The notes under the pieces were generated by a model. It saw nothing but the letters and a program-made list of their open reading frames with translations, did not search any database and had not been told where the DNA came from. A program made the position numbers and the translations under genes. A DNA stretch of 32,018 nt from a bacterium (GTDB lineage Bacteria > CG2-30-53-67 > CG2-30-70-394): positions 1 through 32,018 of the forward strand of contig JAJRSX010000053.1 of the NCBI GenBank assembly GCA_024278555.1, in the 5' to 3' direction. How positions within the stretch are numbered: the first letter of the stretch is position 1; each line of letters starts with the position of its first letter. Below are positions 6,808 to 18,348 of the stretch, in pieces.

Positions 6808-8057
6808 TGGACGATCTGGACGGTTTTCCCGCCGCGGTGGTCGCCGAGGCGCGGCGGCAGGCGGAGGTGGTCGAGCGGGGGGCGGCGGAGATCCTCCCCG
6901 AGGGCGAGCTCGTGGGACGGCTGGCGGCGTCGATCGACGCCGGGCGACCCCTGCGGGTGAAGGCGGGCTTCGATCCCACCGCCCCGGACCTCCACCTGGG
7001 CCATACGGTCCTCCTGCAGAAGCTCCGCCACTTCCAGGAGCTGGGCCATCAGGTGATCTTCCTCATCGGCGACTTCACCGCCGCCATCGGCGACCCCACC
7101 GGCAAGCAGGAGACCCGGCCGGTCCTGAGCCCGGAGCAGATCGAGGCGAACGCCGCGACCTATCTGGAGCAGGTCTATACCATCCTCGATCCGGAGGGCA
7201 CCGAGGTGCGCCGCAACAGTGAGTGGTTCGGCGCCATGTCCGCCGCCGACATGGTCCGCCTGGCGGCACGCGGCACGGTGGCGCGGCTCCTGGAGCGCGA
7301 CGACTTCACCAAGCGGATGGCGGCGAATCGCGCGATCGGGGTCCACGAGCTCCTCTACCCGCTGATCCAGGGGTATGACTCGGTGGCCCTGGAGGCGGAC
7401 GTGGAGGTGGGGGGGACCGACCAGAAGTTCAACCTCCTCATGGGGCGGGAGCTCCAACGGGAGGAGGTCCGCGGCCAGCAGCTCGTGGTGATGCTGCCGA
7501 TCCTCGAAGGGCTCGACGGGGTGCAGAAGATGAGCAAGAGCCTCGGTAACTACATCGGCTTGCGGGAGACGCCGAAGGCGATCTACGGCAAGACCATGTC
7601 GATCTCCGATGCGCTCATGGTCCGCTACTACGAGCTGGTGAGCGGCGTGGGGCCGGCGGTGGTGGAGCGGCTGCGCGACGAGGTGGCCGCCGGCGGCGGT
7701 GATCCGATGGCGGCGAAGAAGGCGCTTGCCCGCGAGCTCGTCGGCCGTTTTCACTCGGTGGCGGCGGCCGCCGAGGCGGAGGCGGGGTTCGAGCGCGAGG
7801 TCCAGGGACGCGGCGTGCCCGAGGAGGTGCCGGAGGTGGTGGTTCGTCTCGACGGTGAGCGCGAGTGGCTCCCCGGGATCCTCACCAAGGCGGGGCTGAC
7901 CCCCTCCACCAGCGACGCGATCCGCATGATCCGCCAGGGGGCGGTGCGTGTAGAGGGAGAGCGGATCACCGATAAGGGGTTCCAGATCGTCGCCGGCAAG
8001 AAGGTCCTGGTGCGGGTCGGCAAGCGCCGCTACGCCCGGATCGATCCTCGAACGTAA
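6804..8057 (+). CDS. tyrS: Tyrosyl-tRNA synthetase
   Basis: Charges tRNA-Tyr. The 417-residue class I synthetase has [15 protein letters not shown] (HLGH, residues 64-67), [16 protein letters not shown], the tyrosine-pocket segment [25 protein letters not shown], and QKMSKSLGN (KMSKS, 243-247). A C-terminal S4-like RNA-binding domain follows (about 355-415). This is the HLGH/KMSKS subgroup seen in many proteobacteria. The CAGGAG ribosome binding site precedes ATG 6804, which overlaps the dtd stop by 4 nt; ATG 6807 directly after is an alternative. A lipoprotein gene begins 4 nt after its stop. Confidence 0.97.
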   Translation: MMDDLDGFPAAVVAEARRQAEVVERGAAEILPEGELVGRLAASIDAGRPLRVKAGFDPTAPDLHLGHTVLLQKLRHFQELGHQVIFLIGDFTAAIGDPTGKQETRPVLSPEQIEANAATYLEQVYTILDPEGTEVRRNSEWFGAMSAADMVRLAARGTVARLLERDDFTKRMAANRAIGVHELLYPLIQGYDSVALEADVEVGGTDQKFNLLMGRELQREEVRGQQLVVMLPILEGLDGVQKMSKSLGNYIGLRETPKAIYGKTMSISDALMVRYYELVSGVGPAVVERLRDEVAAGGGDPMAAKKALARELVGRFHSVAAAAEAEAGFEREVQGRGVPEEVPEVVVRLDGEREWLPGILTKAGLTPSTSDAIRMIRQGAVRVEGERITDKGFQIVAGKKVLVRVGKRRYARIDPRT

Positions 8058-8061
8058 TCCC

Positions 8062-9129
8062 ATGGAAACCGTGTCCGCCCCCGTCAATATGCACAAAAGG
8101 GGGGGGGCGCGCGGGCGGTGGAGTCGAGTGGGGAGGGCGGCGCTCGCCATCCTCCTCCTTGCCGTGGCCGGGTGCGGCGGCGGGTCGGACGGCGGCGGGA
8201 GCGCTACAGAGGCGGGCCGAATTCTCGCCCTCACCGAGTCCACGGTCACCCGCCCGGCCGGAGACGGCGAGATCGACGTCGATCCCCTCCGTCGCGGCCG
8301 CCGGGCACGAACCGACCGCGTGCCGGTGATCTTCATTCACGGCTTCCACTTTCCCCTGAGCGGTGGCTCCCCCCGGCACCAGATGGACGACCTGATCGCC
8401 GATCTCACCCTTCGCGTCCCCGCCTGGGATGACCACTATCAGGAGTGGCTCTACCAGTACGAACCCCTCAACCACCTCGACCGTTCCGCCGCCGAGCTCG
8501 CCGGCGAGCTGCATCGCATCCACTACCAGGGGCCGGTAATCCTCGTCGGCTATAGCCAGGGCGGCTTGGTCGCACGGAGCTTTGATACCCAGTTCGGCGG
8601 TGAATTTCCGGTCGTCCTCCTCATCATGGTCGCCACCCCCAACGCCGGCCTGCCTCTGGAGGCGATGAAGACGATGCTCCTGGAGGACATCAACCAGCTC
8701 CCGGATCCCCTCCCCACCGCCCTCACTCGGGAGGTGGCGCGGGCAGTCTACCGAGAGCTCTTTGGGGAGCGGGAGGTCTCGACGGACCTCGCCGAGGGTA
8801 GCACCTTCCTCGCCGGCCTCGCGCCGCCGCGCCCCGCCTATCACGCCTTTGCCGGCATCGGCGCGGAGGCCAACCTCTTTCTCGACTACGTCTCCAACCT
8901 CGACCTCTACGCCGGCCTTGCCAACGACGGCCTGGTCACGGTGGCGGGGGTCGAGGCCGGCCTGGTGGCCGGCCGGACGGCGGAGCTCCACCCTGGTGAG
9001 GGCTACCTCAACCGCTCCCACATCGCGATCATCCGCGATGCCGCCCTCTTTGGGGCGATCGCCGAACTTCTCACGCCGGATGCCGCCGCAGAACTGGGGG
9101 TCGTCAGGGTCACCGCTGTAACTCATTGA
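8062..9129 (+). CDS. Putative lipoprotein lipase/esterase (alpha/beta hydrolase)
   Basis: A predicted secreted, lipid-anchored alpha/beta hydrolase of 355 residues. The signal peptide (RAALAILLLAVAGC) ends in a lipobox with Cys38, followed by a Gly/Ser-rich linker. The hydrolase domain shows VIFIHGFHF (oxyanion-hole HG at 93-94), the nucleophile elbow GYSQGG (Ser165), a plausible acid in LANDGLV (Asp289) and a plausible catalytic His in RSHIAI (His320). TPNAGLP after the elbow is typical of lipases and PGAP1-like esterases. The substrate is unknown. It begins 4 nt after tyrS, so it probably rides on that message, though no clear ribosome binding site is visible. An internal ATG at 8089 would still leave a complete signal peptide and is an equally good start. 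Confidence 0.8.
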   Translation: METVSAPVNMHKRGGARGRWSRVGRAALAILLLAVAGCGGGSDGGGSATEAGRILALTESTVTRPAGDGEIDVDPLRRGRRARTDRVPVIFIHGFHFPLSGGSPRHQMDDLIADLTLRVPAWDDHYQEWLYQYEPLNHLDRSAAELAGELHRIHYQGPVILVGYSQGGLVARSFDTQFGGEFPVVLLIMVATPNAGLPLEAMKTMLLEDINQLPDPLPTALTREVARAVYRELFGEREVSTDLAEGSTFLAGLAPPRPAYHAFAGIGAEANLFLDYVSNLDLYAGLANDGLVTVAGVEAGLVAGRTAELHPGEGYLNRSHIAIIRDAALFGAIAELLTPDAAAELGVVRVTAVTH

Positions 9130-9161
9130 AAATACGGCGTGTGGACCCATCCAAAAAGGGG

Positions 9162-9190
9162 TTGACGAGGGGGCCTCCCTGCCCTACATT
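9162..9190 (+). promoter_or_regulatory. rRNA operon promoter
   Basis: TTGACG (9162-9167), exactly 17 nt, then TACATT (9185-9190), preceded by an A-tract (CCAAAAA) that could act as an UP-like element. Transcription would start near 9197, leaving a leader of about 145 nt before 16S. I could not identify a convincing boxA. Confidence 0.75.
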
Positions 9191-9235
9191 ACCCCTCCCG
9201 TGGCGAGCGATCGCCTCTGGGGCGGTTCTCTGATA

Positions 9236-9263
9236 GTTGATAGACAGAATTTAGTCTAGCGGG
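9236..9263 (+). other. 5' arm of the 16S rRNA processing stem
   Basis: GTTGATAGACAGAATTTAG followed by TCTAGCGGG is the reverse complement, with one U-G type mismatch, of 10964-10991 downstream of 16S. This 28-bp stem would bring both ends of the 16S precursor together for RNase III cleavage. Confidence 0.85.
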
Positions 9264-9341
9264 CGTCCGCGATCTACACGATCGCAAGGATCAGCTACAT
9301 CCCTTGCTGGGTGTGGCTGTGTTTTTTTCTGATTAGCAGTT

Positions 9342-10906
<1,565 letters not shown>

Positions 10907-10963
10907 TTTCTTCGGCCTTGATGCGTTACGCGTATCCGGGTTCGAGAAATATCCAGGTCGGTC

Positions 10964-10991
10964 CCCGCTAGGCTAAATTCTGTCTATCAAC
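10964..10991 (+). other. 3' arm of the 16S rRNA processing stem
   Basis: CCCGCTAGGCTAAATTCTGT and the following TCTATCAAC pair with 9236-9263; see the 5' arm. The inner 19 bp are perfectly complementary. Confidence 0.85.
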
Positions 10992-11024
10992 AAAGGTTTT
11001 TGGAGCGCCCCGGAGGGGCGGGTC

Positions 11025-11101
11025 GGGCTTGTAGCTCAGTTGGCTAGAGCACACGACTGATAATCGTGAGGTCGGTAGTTCGAGTCTACCCAGGCCCACC
11101 A
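11025..11101 (+). tRNA. tRNA-Ile (anticodon GAT)
   Basis: Spacer tRNA. Acceptor GGGCTTG pairs with CAGGCCC (one G-T type pair), the D arm is GCTC/GAGC, and anticodon stem CACGA/TCGTG has loop CTGATAA, giving GAT. The T arm is GGTAG/CTACC with loop TTCGAGT, and CCA is encoded. Confidence 0.97.
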
Positions 11102-11141
11102 GCGGCTTGAGCGGACCTCAGGAGCGTCGAATAGAGGCTTT

Positions 11142-11217
11142 GGGGGATTAGCTCAGCTGGGAGAGCGCCGGCTTTGCAAGCCGGAGGCCAGCGGTTCGAA
11201 CCCGCTATCCTCCACCA
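11142..11217 (+). tRNA. tRNA-Ala (anticodon TGC)
   Basis: Spacer tRNA. Acceptor GGGGGAT pairs with ATCCTCC, and anticodon stem CCGGC/GCCGG has loop TTTGCAA, giving TGC. The T arm is AGCGG/CCGCT with loop TTCGAAC. The encoded CCA ends at 11217, which is also the first base of the adjoining perfect hairpin. Confidence 0.97.
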
Positions 11218-11266
11218 GAAACAGATGTGACGCGCACTCAACGAGGTGCGCGTCACATCTGTTTCT
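11217..11266 (+). other. Perfect 21-bp hairpin between tRNA-Ala and 23S
   Basis: AGAAACAGATGTGACGCGCA(C) at 11217-11237 is exactly complementary to 11246-11266, with an 8-nt loop TCAACGAG. It starts on the last A of the tRNA CCA end and is followed by TTACC, so it lacks the T-tract of an intrinsic terminator. It may be a processing site or protect the intergenic precursor. Confidence 0.85.
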
Positions 11267-11301
11267 TACCTTTGCCCGCACGTGTGCGAGGCAAGCTCAT
11301 T

Positions 11302-11334
11302 GACAAGAGAGAAGTAAGGTGTACATGAAATGTT
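11302..11334 (+). other. 5' arm of the 23S rRNA processing stem
   Basis: GACAAGAGAGAAG (11302-11314) and TGAAATGTT (11326-11334) are complementary to CTTCTCTTTTGTC (14315-14327) and AACATTTCA (14297-14305), with small internal loops. They would form the precursor stem closing the 23S rRNA. Confidence 0.75.
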
Positions 11335-11341
11335 TGGGCTT

Positions 11342-14287
<2,946 letters not shown>

Positions 14288-14296
14288 TATTTGCGC

Positions 14297-14327
14297 AACA
14301 TTTCAGTGCACCTGCTTCTCTTTTGTC
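14297..14327 (+). other. 3' arm of the 23S rRNA processing stem
   Basis: Pairs with 11302-11334 as described for the 5' arm; it lies in the 53-nt spacer between 23S and 5S. Confidence 0.75.
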
Positions 14328-14340
14328 GATAATTTCGATT

Positions 14341-14450
<110 letters not shown>

Positions 14451-14458
14451 TTATTTCA

Positions 14459-14494
14459 GGCCCGCAGATCGGTTACGATCTGCGGGCCTTTTTT
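14459..14494 (+). terminator. Intrinsic terminator of the rRNA operon
   Basis: Perfect 13-bp GC-rich stem (GGCCCGCAGATCG / CGATCTGCGGGCC) with a GTTA loop, followed by six T. It ends the rrn transcript 8 nt after 5S. Confidence 0.95.
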
Positions 14495-14510
14495 GTTTCG
14501 GGTGTTGCGG

Positions 14511-14632
14511 GTGTCGGCATCGCGTGACCTTCGTTTGTAACGATACCTGTGCCGACAGGGTTGCAACCTGTCCGTTTCGTGCGCAGCCCTTCGAGTGTCG
14601 GCGTGCCTAAACGATACCCGGTGTCGATCAGG
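14511..14632. repeat. Patch of small palindromes and direct repeats between rrn and lptD
   Basis: Contains a near-perfect palindrome GACAGGGTTGCAACCTGTC (14554-14572) and a small stem-loop CGTT-TGT-AACG (14532-14542). There are also two related direct copies starting AACGATACC (14539-14559 AACGATACCTGTGCCGACAG..., and 14610-14632) and two copies of GTGTCGGC (14511 and 14595). No coding potential is evident. It resembles dispersed palindromic repeats of the REP class, but I cannot test whether it recurs. Confidence 0.5.
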
Positions 14633-14650
14633 CGAGAGTCCGACCGGCTC

Positions 14651-16990
14651 CTACAGGAAGCTTCCGCGGACCCAGCCGCGGATGACCTGGGTGGGGGCGA
14701 CGGAGCGATCTGGCGGGCTGCCCGCCGGGCCGGGCTGTCGTGCGGTGCCGGTCGGGCCGGAGGGGCGGCCGGGGGTCGAGGTGCCCCGTTCGATCGCCAG
14801 GGAGGGGGTGGCGACGGAGCCGACGTTGAGGAGGCGGAGCTTTCCCAGTACCCGGTATTCGTCCGAGACGGTGGTGTCGTTGTCGGCGCCGCGCTGGAAG
14901 TAGTGGAGCTCAAGGGTGAACCCGTAACACTGGCCGGTACGGTCGACGCTGAGGCTCGACTCGGAGAGTTCGCCATCGTTGAGGTCGAACCATTGCTCCG
15001 TGGCCACTGCCCAGCGGGGTGAGAGGCGGATTCCGCCGGCGGCGGTGGCGAATTGGCGATCGGTGGCAAGCCAGCGGAGCCCGCCGCGAAGAAACCAGTT
15101 GCGATCTTTTATGTATGAGAGATCCATGCCGCTCACCCGGTGGTGGCCGGGATTGGTGCGCCAGTGGCTTTCCAGATCGAGCGCGAGGCCGCGGCGGGAG
15201 CGCACCGTGAGCTCGCCAAAGGTGTCGGTTGATTCGTCCTGGGGGGCCGGGTCCTCGTCGCGGAGGTTGATGCCGGTGCCGGTGCGCAGGGTCGCTAGGT
15301 CGAAACCGGTGGCGTGGTCGCGCAGGTGTTGGGTTAGCAGCATGGTGACCTGGCTGGTGCGTCCGCGGCGGTCGACACGGTCGATCTGCGGCACGTTCTC
15401 CAGCTTTCCGGCCACCCGTCCAAAGTATTCGAGGCGCGGCTCCACCACGTGGTCGAGGGCGCCGTAGGTGCGGTAGAGACGCACCCGCGCGCCGAGCCGG
15501 GCGTCGAGGAGGGTCCGGTTGTGGTTATCTCGGTCCTCTTCGATCTCGCTGAAGGTGTAGATCGCCTCCTCCAGACCGGCCTCGCCGAACAGGTCGATCC
15601 CCGGTCGCGGGTGGAGGTCGCGGCGCAGGGCGGTCTGGAGGTCGATGCGCCAGCCGTGGCTCCCCTCATCGCGCCAGAAGTTGGTGGCGTGGACCTCGTT
15701 ACGCCACAGGAGGCGACGGGAGAGGACCGGGCGCAGGGGCATCTCCAGCCTGAGGTCGGGGAGGCGCTGAAATTGGGTTCCCGCTTTGTCCACGAGGTCC
15801 TGAAAGAGGCGCAGGTTGGCGGTACCGACCATGGTGTCCGAGCGCTGGCTGATGAATGCGTCGGAGACCAGGTTGCGGGTCACCCGGGTGGCGGTCGAGC
15901 TGGAGAAGCCGCGTAGGCTCTCTGCGTCGGTCTCGTCGATGTAGTGGAGGTTAAGCCGCGCCCTGGTGCGGTCGGAGATGTGGTGGCGGATGTCGGCGCG
16001 CCCTTCGTAGGAGACCCCCGAGTTGTCCTGTAGCCGGTACGCCTTGATCTCCCCCTCGCTCTCGGGACCGGCGGCGTAGCGAAACTCGCCACCGACGCCG
16101 AACCCCTGGCTCCCCTTGATGTCGAACCGGACAGTGGCGTCCATCGAGTCGTTGATCACCCAGTAGTAGGCGTTGTCGAGGGTGAAGCCGTAGCGGCTGC
16201 TCGTCTCCGGCTGGGAGAGGAGAAGCCCGGAGGCGCGCGGGGCGCTGATGTTCTGCTCTAGGTACGGCAGGTAGAGGATCGGCACCCCGCGCCAGTAGAA
16301 GAGGACGTGGTGGGTCTTCAGCTTGCCGGCGGTGTCCACACTCATCCGCTTCGAGCGGAACTCCCACGTCCGGTTGGTCGGCACGCAGGCGGAGAACCGT
16401 CCGCCGTCGACCTTGTAGGTCGTCGGGCCGGTCTTCTCCAAGTGGTCCGCGTCCACGTAGTAGTGACGCCCCTCCAGGTAGAGGTGGGTGGCGCCGAGGG
16501 TGCCGACCTCGCTCTTCAGGTTGAGGACCACGTCGCGGCTCTTGAAGACTGCACCGGCGCGCCGGATGGTCAGCCTGCCCACCGCCCGAATCTCTCCCAT
16601 CGGTTCGTTGAAGGTGAGCTCGTGCGCCTCCACCGTGGTGTCGCGGTAGTGGAGGCGCACGTGGCCGCGAGCGCGGAACAGCCCATCGCCCTCGTGGGTG
16701 AGTTGATCCGCCTCCAGGCTCACCGTGCCGATCGCGACCGTCTCCGTCGGCGCGAGCACCCCGAGGGGGGTCTGGAGGAAGTGGGCGAGCGGCTCATTGC
16801 CCTCGATCTCGATGGTCGGTGCGCCGGGGGGGGGTGGCTCTTCCAGCTCCGGGATGAGCCGCTCGCGCGCCTCCCGCAGCCGCCCCTGTGAATTTTCTTC
16901 GCGTCCGTCGGCCGCTGCGCGGGCGCCGACGCCGATGCCGAGGGCGACGATCAGACAGGCGGTGAACCACCGCATCGCCACGTTGCGCAT
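14651..16990 (-). CDS. lptD: LPS-assembly outer-membrane protein LptD
   Basis: Outer-membrane beta-barrel that inserts LPS into the outer leaflet with LptE. The 779-residue protein has a signal peptide (MRNVAMRWFTACLIVALGIG, cleaved near ARAAA), an OstA/LptA-like jellyroll (about residues 87-230: VSLEADQLTHEGDGLFRARG, RADDVxLN-like SRDVVLNLKS), then the barrel opening with GVPILYLPYLEQNISAPRASGLLLS. Mature cysteines are few: Cys202 in RFSACVP and Cys688 in TGQCYGF, placed so that one interdomain disulfide is possible. After about residue 727 there is an unusual Gly/Pro/Ser/Thr-rich tail of about 50 residues. The ATG overlaps the folC stop by 1 nt; a long open frame continues into folC but is not its start. 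It converges on the rRNA operon. Confidence 0.93.
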   Translation of the reverse strand: MRNVAMRWFTACLIVALGIGVGARAAADGREENSQGRLREARERLIPELEEPPPPGAPTIEIEGNEPLAHFLQTPLGVLAPTETVAIGTVSLEADQLTHEGDGLFRARGHVRLHYRDTTVEAHELTFNEPMGEIRAVGRLTIRRAGAVFKSRDVVLNLKSEVGTLGATHLYLEGRHYYVDADHLEKTGPTTYKVDGGRFSACVPTNRTWEFRSKRMSVDTAGKLKTHHVLFYWRGVPILYLPYLEQNISAPRASGLLLSQPETSSRYGFTLDNAYYWVINDSMDATVRFDIKGSQGFGVGGEFRYAAGPESEGEIKAYRLQDNSGVSYEGRADIRHHISDRTRARLNLHYIDETDAESLRGFSSSTATRVTRNLVSDAFISQRSDTMVGTANLRLFQDLVDKAGTQFQRLPDLRLEMPLRPVLSRRLLWRNEVHATNFWRDEGSHGWRIDLQTALRRDLHPRPGIDLFGEAGLEEAIYTFSEIEEDRDNHNRTLLDARLGARVRLYRTYGALDHVVEPRLEYFGRVAGKLENVPQIDRVDRRGRTSQVTMLLTQHLRDHATGFDLATLRTGTGINLRDEDPAPQDESTDTFGELTVRSRRGLALDLESHWRTNPGHHRVSGMDLSYIKDRNWFLRGGLRWLATDRQFATAAGGIRLSPRWAVATEQWFDLNDGELSESSLSVDRTGQCYGFTLELHYFQRGADNDTTVSDEYRVLGKLRLLNVGSVATPSLAIERGTSTPGRPSGPTGTARQPGPAGSPPDRSVAPTQVIRGWVRGSFL

Positions 16991-18243
16991 CACCGGGTGG
17001 GCGCCGGGGCGGCGAGCAGCAGGCGGCGTGCCTCCGCCACCAGGGTGAGGGAGCCAGTGACGCAGAGGGTGGCGTGGGCCTCGCCGTCGGCCGGCCCGAG
17101 CGCCTCGGCCACCGAGTCCACCACCTCCTGCGCCACGGTTGCGGGCAAGAGGGGTTGCAGCGCCTCGGGCGCACCACCGCGTGGATCCGCGAGACGCGGC
17201 AATACCATCCGCTCCGGGGTCATCCCGAGGGCGGCGAGAAAGCCGGCCGCGTCCTTGTCCCGGAGCATCCCCCATACCAGACGGATCGGTCGCCCCTGCT
17301 CGCGAAGAAATGCGCCGAGGGCGCGGGCTCCGGCCGGGTTGTGGGCGCCGTCGAGGAGCACCCCGCCGACCCATTCGAGGCGACCGGGCCAGCGCAGGGC
17401 GGTGAGGGCCGCGGCGGTCCGCTCCCGGTCGATGGGTCTGCCGAGAAAGGCCTCCACGCTCGCCAAGGCGCACCCCCCATTGACCACCTGGTGGGCGCCC
17501 GCCAACGGCGCCGGCAGCTCCATGGTCGCGCCGTGCAAAGAGCGGTAGCGCCACCGCCCGGCCGCCACCGCCTCGTTGTCGAAGTCGACGCCGAAACGGC
17601 GCAGCTCGCAGCCGCGTTCGCCCGCCACCTCTTCCAGGACCGACGTCACCGCCGCCGCCTGCGGTGCTGCCACGCAGACCGTGTCGGCCTGCAGGATCCC
17701 CGCCTTCTCACGGGCGATCGCCTCCAGGGTGTCGCCAAGGAGCGCCGTGTGGTCGTAGTCGATCGGGGTGATGCAGCTCACCCGCGGTCGACACAGGCGG
17801 GTCGAGTCGAGGCGGCCCCCGAGCCCCGTCTCCACCACCGCCGCGGAGATGCGCTCGGCGGCGAAGAGGGTGAAGGCGAGGGCGGTGAGAAAGTCGAAGT
17901 AGGAGTAGCCCACCATTGGTGCGTGAACAGCGAGGCGATCGCGCAACTCCGCCACCGCCTCTTCGAATCGGTCCAGCCCCACCGCCTCGCCGTCGATCGC
18001 GATCCGCTCCCGCGGGTGGTCCAGGTGGGGTGAGGTGTAGAGGCCGGTGCGCTCGCCGTGGGCGCGCAAGACCGCCTCCGCCATCGCGCACACCGATCCC
18101 TTGCCATTGGTCCCGGCCACATGGAGGGCGGGAAAGGTGGCCTGGGGAGAGCCCAAGGTGCGCAGCAGTTGGGCAAAGGCGTCGAGGTCGAAGACCATCC
18201 GCGCCGGACCCAGGCCGGCGAGAAATCTGTCGACGCCGCCCAT
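16990..18243 (-). CDS. folC: Dihydrofolate synthase / folylpolyglutamate synthase
   Basis: Adds glutamate to dihydropteroate and to folates, ATP-dependent, cytoplasmic. The 417-residue Mur-ligase-family protein has HVAGTNGKGSV (P-loop, 41-51), LYTSPHLDHPRERIAIDG, the VVETGLGGRLDSTR segment, the ITPIDYDHTALLGDTLEAIAREKAGI block, and the C-terminal LLDGAHNPAGARAL motif. Length is normal. The first ATG gives the typical FLAGLGPARMVFDL beginning. There is no ribosome binding site, and a strong promoter places transcription start almost at the ATG, so the message may be leaderless. lptD follows with a 1-nt overlap, giving an unexpected folate-LPS operon. Confidence 0.96.
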   Translation of the reverse strand: MGGVDRFLAGLGPARMVFDLDAFAQLLRTLGSPQATFPALHVAGTNGKGSVCAMAEAVLRAHGERTGLYTSPHLDHPRERIAIDGEAVGLDRFEEAVAELRDRLAVHAPMVGYSYFDFLTALAFTLFAAERISAAVVETGLGGRLDSTRLCRPRVSCITPIDYDHTALLGDTLEAIAREKAGILQADTVCVAAPQAAAVTSVLEEVAGERGCELRRFGVDFDNEAVAAGRWRYRSLHGATMELPAPLAGAHQVVNGGCALASVEAFLGRPIDRERTAAALTALRWPGRLEWVGGVLLDGAHNPAGARALGAFLREQGRPIRLVWGMLRDKDAAGFLAALGMTPERMVLPRLADPRGGAPEALQPLLPATVAQEVVDSVAEALGPADGEAHATLCVTGSLTLVAEARRLLLAAPAPTR

Positions 18244-18252
18244 TGTTCGGGC

Positions 18253-18282
18253 ACGCTACGGAGCGGCCTGCCTGGCTGTCAA
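18253..18282 (-). promoter_or_regulatory. Promoter of folC-lptD with leaderless-type spacing
   Basis: On the minus strand: TTGACA (18282-18277), an 18-nt spacer, TAGCGT (18258-18253), then only 9 nt before the folC ATG. A start 6-8 nt after the -10 would leave at most a few untranslated bases. Confidence 0.6.
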
Positions 18283-18336
18283 CGGTGGCGCGGAGGGGGG
18301 GGGCTGCGGCCACGCGCCCGGAGGCGGTCACTGCCG

Positions 18337-18342
18337 TACCCT
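18337..18342 (+). promoter_or_regulatory. Possible -10 element of hemW (TACCCT-N6-ATG)
   Basis: TACCCT lies exactly 6 nt before the hemW ATG with pyrimidine-rich CTCCCC between, so no ribosome binding site is possible there. No good -35 hexamer is visible. Confidence 0.35.
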
Positions 18343-18348
18343 CTCCCC

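Noticed and set aside
6489-8336. A 615-codon open frame on the minus strand opposite dtd and tyrS
   Set aside because: It is antisense to two unmistakable genes, is His/Arg-rich low-complexity sequence typical of antisense frames in GC-rich DNA, and shows no family motifs.
11300-11327. Promoter-like TTGACA-16-TACATG just before 23S
   Set aside because: The bases belong to the 23S processing stem, the -10 lacks its final T and the spacer is short; the operon already has a strong promoter.
16991-17554. Upstream extension of the lptD reading frame into folC
   Set aside because: The extra 188 residues are out-of-frame folC sequence; the signal peptide begins at the ATG 16990.
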